Below, piece after piece: positions 8,126 through 15,946 of a stretch of DNA of 22,461 bases (within the stretch, counting starts at the first letter, position 1; every line of letters starts with the position of its first letter). This DNA comes from an uncultured Acidimicrobiaceae bacterium. GTDB taxonomy: Bacteria; Actinomycetota; Acidimicrobiia; Acidimicrobiales; RAAP-2. The position numbers and the translations under genes were made by a program. The notes under the pieces are model-generated. The model worked only from the letters and a program-made list of their open reading frames with translations. It did not search any database and had not been told where the DNA came from. The stretch spans positions 1 through 22,461 of the forward strand of contig CALAYR010000143.1 of NCBI GenBank assembly GCA_937894805.1, given 5' to 3'.

Positions 8126-9094
8126 CTAGGGCTGTAGGACGACACGACCGAAGGCCTGGCGACCCTCGATGTAGGCGTGGGCCTCTTCGGCGTTTTCCAA
8201 GGAAAATACCTGGTCAACCGTGACATTCAACGTACCGGCCGCTACGTCAGCGAGCAAGTTGGCCACCATGTCGTAGGCCCGCGTGCCGAAAAACAGTTCG
8301 GCCCCGAGGAAATAACCCGTGAGGGACTGGTTGTTGCCTCGAAGCGTCGAGACATCCAGGGTCGGAGAGCTGTCGCGACCCGCATCACCAAAGCTGATGC
8401 AGCGGCCTCGATAGGCCAGAGTGCGCAGACTCTTTTGGAGGGTGGGGCCACCGACGGAGTCGATAATGACGTCCGCACCGCGTCCGTTCGTAATGCGCCG
8501 CACTTCTTCCTCGAAGTCACTGGTGACGTAGTTGATCCCGTGGTCCAGACCGTAGGGGGTCAATCGAGCAAGTCGCTCGTCACTCGAAGCGGTAGCCAAG
8601 ACGGTCGCCCCAGCGTTATGGGCTAGTTGGATCGCAGCAATGCCAACGCCACTAGCTCCGGCGTGGACCAGGACGGTCTCCCCGGCTTGGAGTCGACCAA
8701 ATTCAAAGAGAGAGTCGTGGGCCGTGCCGAAGGCAATGGGGACACAGGCGGCGTCGAGCGTGCTTAGACCTTCGGGAATGGCCCAGCAGAAAGCTTCGCC
8801 GGCCACGCGCAACTCGGCGTGAGATCCGTGGGTACCAGTCGTTACCACGCGGTCCCCGACCTTGAACTTGGTGATGAGAGCACCGACTTGCACCACGACA
8901 CCGGCGCACTGGTAGCCCACCACGTGCGGCACACTGGCCATGTCACCACCGAGGCGGTTCAACGTGTCGCCACCTTCGATACTGATGGCCTCGACGCGAA
9001 GCATCAATTCGTGATCCATCGGCACTGGATCGGCAATCTCTTCATAACGAAAAACGCTGGGCGCTCCGGTTTGGTAGTAGACGGCAGCCTTCAT
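8126..9094 (-). CDS. Zinc-independent MDR oxidoreductase, NADPH:quinone reductase type
   Basis: 322 aa. The start is the ATG at 9094, preceded by AAGGAG with a 6-nt spacer; an in-frame start 27 nt upstream lacks such a site. Residues 1-125 are a GroES-like N-terminal domain opening MKAAVYYQTG. A Rossmann NAD(P)-binding segment follows, with AGASGVG at 145-151 and AIQLAHNAGA after it. The Cys/His pattern of the catalytic and structural zinc sites of alcohol dehydrogenases is absent, which fits the quinone-oxidoreductase (QOR) branch. Members reduce quinones or alpha,beta-unsaturated carbonyls with NADPH in the cytoplasm. The substrate is not predictable here. It diverges from the permease at 9281. 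Confidence 0.88.
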   Translation of the reverse strand: MKAAVYYQTGAPSVFRYEEIADPVPMDHELMLRVEAISIEGGDTLNRLGGDMASVPHVVGYQCAGVVVQVGALITKFKVGDRVVTTGTHGSHAELRVAGEAFCWAIPEGLSTLDAACVPIAFGTAHDSLFEFGRLQAGETVLVHAGASGVGIAAIQLAHNAGATVLATASSDERLARLTPYGLDHGINYVTSDFEEEVRRITNGRGADVIIDSVGGPTLQKSLRTLAYRGRCISFGDAGRDSSPTLDVSTLRGNNQSLTGYFLGAELFFGTRAYDMVANLLADVAAGTLNVTVDQVFSLENAEEAHAYIEGRQAFGRVVLQP

Positions 9095-9280
9095 GGTGAA
9101 CTCCTTAGTGCGGGGTGACATGGTGTCGAAAGAACTCGCGACCCAACGCTAACGCTCACCGTGACTCATTCGAAGAGTTCCCGCAGAAAATAATGGTTCG
9201 CAACTTTTACGCCGTGTAGGTTCTTTGGGTTCAGTCGAGCAAATTTTGAAGGTGATAACCCCATAACGAAAGAGGTGCCC
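9095..9280. other. Divergent intergenic region, oxidoreductase / permease
   Basis: 186 nt between two divergent starts, so it should hold both promoters. Candidates are weak: a minus-strand TTCGAA-17-TAGCGT and, on the plus strand, a TAGGTT box without a good -35. Each gene has its own ribosome-binding site (AAGGAG for the oxidoreductase, AAAGAGG for the permease). No coding sequence or RNA gene is seen. Confidence 0.4.
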
Positions 9281-10765
9281 ATGTCGGACACTGTCAGCAA
9301 CCAAACCAGTTCTCCGGAACACAACCTGCGCGGTGGTGTTCTCGGGCTCTTTGACTCCGTCATCATGGGCATTGCGGGTTCCGCACCGGCCTACTCCATC
9401 GCTGGCACCACGACCGTCCTCTTTGGCACCGTTGCTTTCGGTGGCCCCGCCGCACTGTTGTACTGCGGCATCCCAATGTTTGGCATCGTCTTTGCCTTTA
9501 GTTACCTGAGTCGACACGACCAGAGTGCCGGCGCTTCCTACTCGTGGGTCCGCCGAGCCATTCACCCCGCACTGGGCTTTCTCTCCGGCTGGGCCGTTTT
9601 CGTGTCAGCCCTCATTTTCATGGTGGTGGCTACCGTGCCGGCAGGTTCCAGTGTGCTGAGTCTCTTTAGCGACTCCCTAGCCCACTCCACCGGTTGGGTC
9701 ACCCTGTTCGGCGCAGTCTTCTTCTTGCTCATGGTCGGCGCCGTCGCGGCCGGAGTGACGGTCACGGTCAAGGTGCAGATCATTATGAGCTGCGTTGAGA
9801 TTTTCTTCCTCGGCCTCTTCGCCGCACTCGCCATCTTCAACACGCCCCACGTGGCGCATTTCCAGTGGAGCTGGTTTGCCCCGTCGATCTTCCACAGTGC
9901 TGGACGGAGTGGGTTCGACATCTCCGTATTCGCGAGCAGTGCGCTCGTTGCGGCCTTCTACTACTGGGGCTGGGACGTCACCGCCAACCTCAACGAAGAG
10001 ACCAAGGATGCCAAGAAGACCTCCGGTCTCGGTGGCATCTTGGGTGCCCTCGTGGTCTTCATGTTGTTCGAAGTTTTCACCATCGCTTCCAACTTGGTGC
10101 TGACCCCCGCGCAGCTCACCAACGAAGACAACGCCGGTGACATTCTTCAAGTGCTCGGTCAGTCGGTGTGGCACGGCTGGGGCGGCAAGCTGATTGTTGT
10201 CAGCGTGTTGCTCTCGACGGTGGCCACCCTCGAGACCACGTTGATCCAGGTGACTCGGACCCTCTTCGTAATGGGCCGTGACCACACGTTGCCGAAGGCA
10301 CTCGGAACGGTACACAAGGAACGTAAGAGTCCCTTCGTCGCCACCATGGTTATCGCCGTACTGTCACTGGGCCTCTTCATTGGCTCGCAGTACCTCGGCA
10401 CGATTGCCGAGAAGTTGGCCATGGGTTACAGCGCTATCGGTATTCAGATTTGCTTCTATTACTGCCTCGCCGGCCTCTCGGTGGTCATCTTGTACCGCCG
10501 ACAGATCTTCAAGTCGGTGAGCAACTTCATCTTTATCGGCCTGTGGCCACTACTCGGTGCCCTCTTCATGGGCTGGGTCTTCTTCCAGGTCATTCCTGGA
10601 CTCGACGGCCCGACACTGATCGTCGGATTGGGTTCCATGGCGTTGGGCTTGATTCCAATGTTCTACTTCTGGTTCGTAGTGAAGGCCCCCTACTTCAAGA
10701 TGGCCCCGAAGGCCGATCGCCACGTCGTCATCGAAGAGTTGGACGAGCTCGAAGCCAACCTCTAG
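9281..10765 (+). CDS. APC-superfamily amino acid permease
   Basis: 494 aa. The ATG at 9281 is chosen because AAAGAGG ends 5 nt upstream; a GTG at 9275 overlaps that site. The N-terminus GVLGLFDSVIMGIAGSAPAY matches the first unwound helix of APC transporters, and about 12 hydrophobic segments follow. WGWDVTANLNEETKD, near the middle, is the typical helix 6 / loop signature. The family imports or exchanges amino acids or related amines across the inner membrane, using ion gradients or antiport. The substrate cannot be assigned. The gene stands alone and ends at a strong terminator. Confidence 0.9.
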   Translation: MSDTVSNQTSSPEHNLRGGVLGLFDSVIMGIAGSAPAYSIAGTTTVLFGTVAFGGPAALLYCGIPMFGIVFAFSYLSRHDQSAGASYSWVRRAIHPALGFLSGWAVFVSALIFMVVATVPAGSSVLSLFSDSLAHSTGWVTLFGAVFFLLMVGAVAAGVTVTVKVQIIMSCVEIFFLGLFAALAIFNTPHVAHFQWSWFAPSIFHSAGRSGFDISVFASSALVAAFYYWGWDVTANLNEETKDAKKTSGLGGILGALVVFMLFEVFTIASNLVLTPAQLTNEDNAGDILQVLGQSVWHGWGGKLIVVSVLLSTVATLETTLIQVTRTLFVMGRDHTLPKALGTVHKERKSPFVATMVIAVLSLGLFIGSQYLGTIAEKLAMGYSAIGIQICFYYCLAGLSVVILYRRQIFKSVSNFIFIGLWPLLGALFMGWVFFQVIPGLDGPTLIVGLGSMALGLIPMFYFWFVVKAPYFKMAPKADRHVVIEELDELEANL

Positions 10766-10778
10766 TTCTTGAAAACAC

Positions 10779-10814
10779 AAATGCCCCGGGTCTCGCGAGA
10801 GACCCGGGGCATTT
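10779..10814. terminator. Bidirectional intrinsic terminator
   Basis: A perfect 16-bp stem (AAATGCCCCGGGTCTC at 10779-10794, complement at 10799-10814) is capped by a GCGA tetraloop. T-rich tracts flank both sides. It lies 13 nt after the permease stop and 11 nt from the stop of the convergent propeller gene, so it can serve both. Confidence 0.93.
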
Positions 10815-10825
10815 CTTTGTAGTCG

Positions 10826-12901
10826 CTACTTAGCAAACTTGGTAAAGGAACCGTCGTAGGTGTTACCGAGGCAGAACGTGTCCGACGGACAAGTTGCTTC
10901 CACGACGTAGTCCGTCAGGAGCGACTTGACGGTCGGTGTCTGGGTTACGAATGTCTTGCCCGAGTTCGTCGACACCAGATATGTCGGCTTGTCAGTGGCG
11001 TCGTTCGTCATGCCAGCGACGCACAACGTGAGATGACACGATAGGAACGTTCCGGAGACGTTCTTGTAGGTCGTAGTCGTGAACGTCATGCCGCTCGTCG
11101 ACGTAGCCAGTATGGCGTTGTAGTTGCCGTCGATTCCGGCGTAGACGCAGTTGCTCACCGAAGTGCAACTCACCTCGGAGAACGCCCCACCCTTCGTGCC
11201 AGTGGACCGGACCGTCCAGGTCGTGCCATCACTCGTGCCGTAAACAACGGGCTGAATCGAATTACCTCCGACGTAGCTATAGCCGACCGCGATACAGGAC
11301 GTGGCCGTGGCGCATGAAACATCCCGCAAAGCCCCAATGAGTGAGATTGAGATCTTGTGCCACGTGCTTCCGCTATCCGTAGAGTCGAGCAGCATGCCCG
11401 AAGGCGTCGTGAGATCTACCGATGAGGCCGCACCGGCTACGACGCAGTGTGTAGCCACGCAACTCAGGCCGCTCAGACTCGCCTGGGCTGGGTCGACACC
11501 AGTAAGTTCCTGCGCCGACCACGTGGCTCCAGCGTCGGTGGTGCGAATAACGGTCGCGTCTCCGGTGGCTTTTCGGCCTATGGCGACACACGTCGTGGTA
11601 CTGGTGCAATTCATCGCACCGGCGTAGTACATCCAGTCTGGCAACGTGCCGCGATACGTCCAAGTGGAGCCGCCATTGGTGGATTCGTAGATCTCAATGG
11701 GCGAGTTTGCGCCAGCGCCGAGCGGGAACGATGTGGTGAAGCAGACCGTGGTGGTGACACATGTCGTGCCAAGAACGTCCGTCGAGGACGTAGGAAACGT
11801 CATCGAACTCCAGCCGGAAAAGTCAGCCGAGAAGAAAATAGAGAGCGGAGCGCCATTAACTACGTAAAAGCAACCGTGAGAGTCCACGCAACGTACCAAC
11901 CAGGGAGTACGAGTTGTAGGCAGTGATGGTGCTGTCGTCCAGGTCGATCCGCCGTCAGTCGACTGCACTCCCGAATAGATGGTTGAAAAAGCGCTCGTGC
12001 CAGCTGCTCCACTTCTCGCCAGGCAGTTCGTGGCGCTCACGCAGGCCGGTCTCGTGAAATCGGTAACGCTGCTGTCGAGAGTGACCCGCTGCCACGTCAT
12101 TCCGTAATTTGTTGAACGCAACAACACGCCGAAGTCGGCCGCGAGCTGCGATACCGAACTATTGCCGCCTGCCAAACAGAGTGCACTCCCGTCCGCCGCA
12201 CACGTCAGATCGAAGTGGGCGGAGTTAAATCCCGTTCCGGACGCTTTAGTCCAGGAGAGACCACCATTGCGGGAATACAACAACTCCGACTTAGCCGTGT
12301 AAGCACCTGTCTCCATACCAGCGACGATGCAGTTCGCCGTGGTGGGGCAGGCGACCTCACCGGCTTCGTAGATTTTTGGTGTCGTCAACTTGCTCCAAGT
12401 ACCGAGAGTCGAACCTGACAACGTGGCCCGGGAGAAACTCTCGATACCACCGTTCAAGCTGTAGTGCGCCACGCAAAATGCGTTGGCAACGCAGGTCACG
12501 CCATTGAGATAGTTCTTGGCGATAAGTGGGGCCAGTGATACTCCCTTCGCCCACGTCACGCCATCATTGGATGTTACGAACGCGGCACCTTGTGAAGTGA
12601 AGGCCTCGCACGTGGTGCCGTGCGTGTCACAGGAAATTTCATCGATGCTCGTAGTGGCGACGAGTGAGCTGGTAACACGAGTCCACGCACGGTGATTGGT
12701 TGAAACAAGAATGCCAGCTGACGTCGCCGCAAAGCACGTATCCGTGGTGCAGGCAATATGCCAACTATTACCGAGCGAGGGTGCAATCCGCGTAGGCGCG
12801 TGCCATGAAGGCTTGGCGGTAGCGGCACCGACTGGCGTAACAACGAGACTGCTCACGCTGACGGCGAGAACGCCAACTACCCGTAGAAAGTTTTTCTTCA
12901 C
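10826..12901 (-). CDS. Secreted Asp-box beta-propeller protein with 14 Cys-paired blades
   Basis: 691 aa from the GTG at 12901, where AAGGA lies 10 nt upstream and translation gives the signal peptide MKKNFLRVVGVLAVSVSSLV. An in-frame GTG at 12919 has no ribosome-binding site. The mature protein has 14 repeats. Each has a C-x(4-7)-C pair followed by a short strand (often AVG or VAG). Many also carry an Asp-box such as STNGGSTW or TTDAGATW. Fourteen blades suggest two seven-bladed propellers, and all 28 cysteines fall in pairs, so one disulfide per blade is likely. Asp-box propellers occur in sialidases, Vps10-like proteins and Ycf48-like factors. No sialidase catalytic residues were recognised, so a binding or scaffold role is more likely than enzymatic activity. 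Confidence 0.85.
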   Translation of the reverse strand: MKKNFLRVVGVLAVSVSSLVVTPVGAATAKPSWHAPTRIAPSLGNSWHIACTTDTCFAATSAGILVSTNHRAWTRVTSSLVATTSIDEISCDTHGTTCEAFTSQGAAFVTSNDGVTWAKGVSLAPLIAKNYLNGVTCVANAFCVAHYSLNGGIESFSRATLSGSTLGTWSKLTTPKIYEAGEVACPTTANCIVAGMETGAYTAKSELLYSRNGGLSWTKASGTGFNSAHFDLTCAADGSALCLAGGNSSVSQLAADFGVLLRSTNYGMTWQRVTLDSSVTDFTRPACVSATNCLARSGAAGTSAFSTIYSGVQSTDGGSTWTTAPSLPTTRTPWLVRCVDSHGCFYVVNGAPLSIFFSADFSGWSSMTFPTSSTDVLGTTCVTTTVCFTTSFPLGAGANSPIEIYESTNGGSTWTYRGTLPDWMYYAGAMNCTSTTTCVAIGRKATGDATVIRTTDAGATWSAQELTGVDPAQASLSGLSCVATHCVVAGAASSVDLTTPSGMLLDSTDSGSTWHKISISLIGALRDVSCATATSCIAVGYSYVGGNSIQPVVYGTSDGTTWTVRSTGTKGGAFSEVSCTSVSNCVYAGIDGNYNAILATSTSGMTFTTTTYKNVSGTFLSCHLTLCVAGMTNDATDKPTYLVSTNSGKTFVTQTPTVKSLLTDYVVEATCPSDTFCLGNTYDGSFTKFAK
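10868..12755 (-). repeat. 14 propeller blades with C-x(4-7)-C motifs (protein-level)
   Basis: In protein order the pairs are CTTDTC, CDTHGTTC, CVANAFC, CPTTANC, CAADGSALC, CVSATNC, CVDSHGC, CVTTTVC, CTSTTTC, CVATHC, CATATSC, CTSVSNC, CHLTLC and CPSDTFC. Blade length is about 40-55 residues. Asp-boxes are clearest between pairs 8 and 12 and degenerate elsewhere. Confidence 0.8.
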
Positions 12902-12975
12902 GATTTCCCGATCCTTCACTAAAGGTCAAATATCGGCTAAATGATGTGCAGATAAACGCGATATGTAACTCTTCA

Positions 12976-13004
12976 TGTCTACACTCCGACTAAGACATCG
13001 TCAA
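12976..13004 (-). promoter_or_regulatory. Predicted promoter of the propeller gene
   Basis: On the minus strand, TTGACG (12999-13004) and TAGACA (12976-12981) are separated by 17 nt. The presumed leader is about 68 nt long. A 6-bp inverted repeat, CAAGGA / TCCTTG (13002-13007 and 13016-13021), overlaps the -35 box. It could be an operator or a weak end for the osmC operon. Confidence 0.5.
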
Positions 13005-13036
13005 GGAGCAGTGAATCCTTGGAAAACCATTGAGAA

Positions 13037-13456
13037 TTAGTGCACTATGAGTGAAATGGGCACTGCGCTCAATGCTTTTGAAACGGGGCAGTTCACCTTG
13101 GCCGTTTCAGCCGCTTCAGCGAAACCTGCGGCATCCAAACCTTCCGCCTCGCCGCTAACGGTCAGGCGAATCTCAGTAATGCCCGTGCCGGGAACAAAGT
13201 CCACTTCGGCATTGGTGGTGAGGTGCTTGACCGGGTGGCCGGCCTTGGCCAAACCACTCGAGAAGGCCATCGAGAAGCAGGAGGCGTGGGCGGCGGCAAT
13301 TAACTCTTCGGGGCTGGTCTTGCCATTGGCCTCTTCGGAACGTGCGGCCCAGGTCACGGGGTAGGTGCCGATCGCACTGGAGTTGAGGGTGACCTCGCCG
13401 TGACCCTCGAGGAGGGTTCCCTGCCAGGTGGTGGTGGCGCTACGAGTGGTGGCCAT
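13037..13456 (-). CDS. osmC: OsmC/Ohr family peroxidase
   Basis: 139 aa, ATG with AAGGAG 6 nt upstream. It shows the OsmC fold signatures: a Glu in SPEELIAAAHASC, the first redox Cys at C60 (HASCFSMAFS) and the second at C123 (VNCPVSKAL). The family detoxifies organic hydroperoxides in the cytoplasm with a Cys pair recycled by dithiols such as lipoylated proteins. It is the last gene of a probable minus-strand run after the OYE-type and isochorismatase-like genes, 75 nt downstream of the latter. OsmC rather than Ohr is suggested by the N-terminus (TTTWQGTLLEGHGEVTL). Confidence 0.9.
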   Translation of the reverse strand: MATTRSATTTWQGTLLEGHGEVTLNSSAIGTYPVTWAARSEEANGKTSPEELIAAAHASCFSMAFSSGLAKAGHPVKHLTTNAEVDFVPGTGITEIRLTVSGEAEGLDAAGFAEAAETAKVNCPVSKALSAVPISLIVH

Positions 13457-13531
13457 GAGTGACTCCTTGTTCTAGGTGTGCAGAAACGGTACCGGCAATG
13501 TCGGCCGGACCAACCGAAACTCTTTCGAGTT
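13457..13531 (-). other. Intergenic spacer with two small stem-loops
   Basis: Just after the isochorismatase-like stop, AACTC-GAAA-GAGTT (13518-13531) forms a 5-bp stem with a GAAA loop. CCGGC...GCCGG (13492-13508) forms a second 5-bp stem. Neither is followed by a T-run. They may be processing or attenuation elements, or chance. The osmC ribosome-binding site is at the other end. Confidence 0.3.
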
Positions 13532-14080
13532 CTAGAACGTGAGTGCCGCGACGGTGGTGCCAGCCGTGCGTCGGCCGGGCACGTCGTAGTCGTGAAAGGA
13601 CCGGTTGAGCTCGTCGATAATCGTTCGGGCCAAGAGGGGTCCGTTGTCCCACTCGCCATCGGAGGTGGTGTGGGCATCTTCGACCAACGTGACGTCGTAA
13701 CCCCGCTCGAGAGCGGCGTGGGTGGTGTGGCGCACGCAGTTGTCACTCTGGGCACCAGTGATGACGAGGTGCCCGACGGAGAGTTCGGCGAGGACCTCGT
13801 CGAGATTGGTCGACTCGAATGAACTCTTGAAGTTCTTGCGAATGAAACGGTCGCCTTCGACGGGCGCCAACTCAGTGACGAGCTGCCAGTCGTCTGAGTC
13901 GATTGCCATCCACTCATCAGAGTGCTGAACCCAGATCACGGGCACGTTCGCCGTGCGGGCCTTGGCAATCGCCGTGTTGATATTGGCTACGACTTCGTCA
14001 CGTTGGTAGGCATCTTCAACGACACCGGCCTGTACGTCAATAACGAGCAACGCCGTTCCGGAACGTTCAAACGTGGACAC
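13532..14080 (-). CDS. Isochorismatase-like cysteine hydrolase
   Basis: 182 aa, GTG start with GGAG 5 nt upstream. The catalytic triad of the superfamily is visible: D15 (LLVIDVQ), K82 (RKNFKSSF) and C115 (GAQSDNCVRHT). A Cys nucleophile argues for amide or nicotinamidase-type hydrolysis rather than true isochorismatase activity. The substrate is unknown. It begins 2 nt after the stop of the OYE-type gene (TAATTGTG), so the two are co-transcribed and probably translationally coupled. It is shorter than typical nicotinamidases and lacks an obvious metal-site motif. Confidence 0.87.
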   Translation of the reverse strand: MSTFERSGTALLVIDVQAGVVEDAYQRDEVVANINTAIAKARTANVPVIWVQHSDEWMAIDSDDWQLVTELAPVEGDRFIRKNFKSSFESTNLDEVLAELSVGHLVITGAQSDNCVRHTTHAALERGYDVTLVEDAHTTSDGEWDNGPLLARTIIDELNRSFHDYDVPGRRTAGTTVAALTF

Positions 14081-14082
14081 AA

Positions 14083-15159
14083 TTACTCCCCAACGAATCC
14101 GCGCCAGCTATTCATGTACTCAATAAAGCCTTCGCTCAACCCTTCGGCCGCCAAGGTCGCCCGCGGAACGGGTAGTTCGCGCATGACGAAGTTCGGATCC
14201 GCCTGGGTCTGGAGTGGGAAGTCGTGGTTGGTAATGGCGGCACGGCCAATGGCCACCATGTCGACACCGGCATCTAGGCAGCGCTGGGCGTCTTCAGCGC
14301 TGTAGATCTTGCCGGCCACGGCCAACTTCGTTGTTCCCCGTTCGAGGTTGGTGAAGATGTCGAGGAGCACTTGACCTTCGAACTCGGGGTCCGATGACTC
14401 CTTAAAGACGTTCCAGAGAGACATGTCGATGAAGTCGACCTGATTGGTCGCGACCAACATGCCAAAGACATCGACGATGTCTTGGGTCTTCATTTCAAAC
14501 ATCTCGGGCGACATGCGAACCGAGACGTTGAAGTCGGGTCGGCACGTGGCGCGAATGCCGGCCAGAATTTCCATGATGATGCGAGCCCGATTTTCAATCG
14601 ATCCCCCGTACTGGTCGGTGCGCTGATTGAGTGAGCCGTTCAGAAACTCACAGATGATGTAGTCGTGGGCTCCGTGAATTTCAACACCATCAAAACCGGC
14701 CTTCTCGCAACGTTGGGCGGCGGAAATGAAGTCAGCCACTAACTGCTCGACTTCGGTTGTTGTGAGGGCGCGAGCACCGGTCGGCTCGTCGTCGGCCGGA
14801 CAGACCGGCGGTCCTTCAATAAGTGCTGCTGGTGAGCGTCGTCCCGCGTGGTGCAACTGCACGATGGCCATCGAGCCGTGCTCCTTGATACCGGCCGCCA
14901 AACGGGTGAGGCCGGGCAGATGATCGTCACTGAAGCATCCGAGCTGTCCGGCGAAACCCTTACCGTTGGCCTGTACGTGAGAGGCGCAGGTCATGGTTAG
15001 ACCAAAACCACCCTGGGCGCGCATGGTCAGCCAGCGGTACTCGTTGTCACTCAAGGTGCCGTCGTCATTGCTCTGCTGGTTGGTGAGGGGGGCCAACATA
15101 AAGCGGTTTTTGATCGTTGATCCGTGCTGGAAAGTGACTTCGTCAAAGAGAGAGGACAT
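14083..15159 (-). CDS. Old yellow enzyme family NADH:flavin oxidoreductase
   Basis: 358 aa from the ATG at 15159, which has TAGGAG 5 nt upstream; an in-frame start 75 nt earlier has none. FMN-dependent TIM barrel. N-terminal FMN contacts lie in NRFMLAPLTNQ, QLHHAGR is at 101-107, and the active-site pair H162/H165 sits in IHGAHDYIICEFL. The family hallmark NQRTDQYGGSIENRAR follows. No C-terminal 4Fe-4S / second flavin domain is present, so it is the short OYE class rather than the 2,4-dienoyl-CoA reductase class. Members reduce activated C=C bonds or nitro groups with NAD(P)H. It leads the run with the isochorismatase-like hydrolase and osmC. Confidence 0.9.
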   Translation of the reverse strand: MSSLFDEVTFQHGSTIKNRFMLAPLTNQQSNDDGTLSDNEYRWLTMRAQGGFGLTMTCASHVQANGKGFAGQLGCFSDDHLPGLTRLAAGIKEHGSMAIVQLHHAGRRSPAALIEGPPVCPADDEPTGARALTTTEVEQLVADFISAAQRCEKAGFDGVEIHGAHDYIICEFLNGSLNQRTDQYGGSIENRARIIMEILAGIRATCRPDFNVSVRMSPEMFEMKTQDIVDVFGMLVATNQVDFIDMSLWNVFKESSDPEFEGQVLLDIFTNLERGTTKLAVAGKIYSAEDAQRCLDAGVDMVAIGRAAITNHDFPLQTQADPNFVMRELPVPRATLAAEGLSEGFIEYMNSWRGFVGE

Positions 15160-15190
15160 GGAGACTCCTAATTCGTTCTGTCCTACCGTA

Positions 15191-15219
15191 CTGACAAAAC
15201 TCGATACCCGTTCTACTCT
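15191..15219 (+). promoter_or_regulatory. Predicted promoter of the Gmad2-like gene
   Basis: CTGACA (15191-15196) and TACTCT (15214-15219) are separated by 17 nt. The start site would fall near 15226, giving a very short leader that begins at the GGAGG ribosome-binding site. The region is shared with the divergent OYE gene. Confidence 0.45.
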
Positions 15220-15236
15220 CGTAGTGGAGGTCAATC

Positions 15237-15920
15237 ATGACCAAACGTTTCACGCTGTTCCTACTCACCATCGTCGTTGCCTCGGGTGTGGCCTTTTCAC
15301 TCGGTTACGTCAGCCATTCGGTCCCCTCAACGTCCTCAACTGCGGTGACCACGACGACGACCGACGAGGCCCAACCGGCCACCACCATGTGGCCCTTCGC
15401 GGGGACATCGCTGCGCTTCAGTGATCCCGTGACTGCCGCCTCGTCTTTTGCCGTTTCCTACCTTGGATTTTCAGCCCCGGTGGTAGGCGCATTCCAGCAG
15501 GGTGATGCACGCTCCGGAGAAGTACCGGTGCGCAGCAGCGCCACCGGCGCCGTCACTACCGTCCTGGTACGTCAACTCTCCGACAACAACTCGTGGTGGG
15601 TCCTCGGCGCCGCGACGGCCAACATCCAGATAACGACGCCCTCACTGCTCGCCACCGTGTCATCCCCCGCCACTCTGCGCGGTGTCAGCACGGCCTTTGA
15701 GGCCCAGGTCAACGTGGAGCTCCGCGGTGATCAGTCACTCGCCGCGATTGGGACGACCACCGTGATGGGGGGCTCGATGGGCCAACTCGCATCGTTTGAG
15801 GGTCAGATCACCTTCACCGCAACTACCTCGCGATACGGCACCCTGTTGATGCGAACCTACTCGGCCAAGGACGGTTCCGTGCTCGAAGCTGCGGCTCTGA
15901 GGATTATGTACGCGAAGTAG
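15237..15920 (+). CDS. Exported protein with Gmad2-like Ig domain
   Basis: 227 aa, ATG with GGAGG 6 nt upstream. It has an N-terminal signal or anchor segment (KRFTLFLLTIVVASGVAFSL) with no lipobox Cys, then a Ser/Thr-rich linker (AVTTTTTDEAQ). The C-terminal ~85 residues resemble the Gmad2 immunoglobulin-like domain: SPATLRGVSTAFEAQVNVEL, a central F-x-G-x-I-x-F strand and a closing S-x-KDGS segment. Gmad2 domains occur in secreted or spore-germination-related proteins and have no known enzymatic role. The middle portion (about 55-140) may be a second small beta domain. Its stop lies just before the ribonuclease D start. Confidence 0.75.
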   Translation: MTKRFTLFLLTIVVASGVAFSLGYVSHSVPSTSSTAVTTTTTDEAQPATTMWPFAGTSLRFSDPVTAASSFAVSYLGFSAPVVGAFQQGDARSGEVPVRSSATGAVTTVLVRQLSDNNSWWVLGAATANIQITTPSLLATVSSPATLRGVSTAFEAQVNVELRGDQSLAAIGTTTVMGGSMGQLASFEGQITFTATTSRYGTLLMRTYSAKDGSVLEAAALRIMYAK

Positions 15921-15934
15921 TGAGCCGACTCTCT

Positions 15935-15940
15935 TAGGCT
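15935..15940 (+). promoter_or_regulatory. Candidate leaderless -10 box of ribonuclease D
   Basis: TAGGCT ends exactly 6 nt before the ATT at 15947, the same spacing seen at five other starts in this window. Its TAG is also the last in-frame stop upstream of the ribonuclease D frame. Confidence 0.4.
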
Positions 15941-15946
15941 CTCGTC

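Noticed and set aside
8126..9121. Longer MDR oxidoreductase start at 9121
   Set aside because: The ATG at 9094 has AAGGAG at ideal spacing and gives the usual MKAAVYY N-terminus.
9677..10315. 212-codon minus-strand open frame over the permease
   Set aside because: Highly charged, no recognisable motif, and fully antisense to a clear APC transporter.
14083..15234. Longer OYE start at 15234
   Set aside because: TAGGAG lies 5 nt before the ATG at 15159, and the additional 25 residues do not resemble the family.
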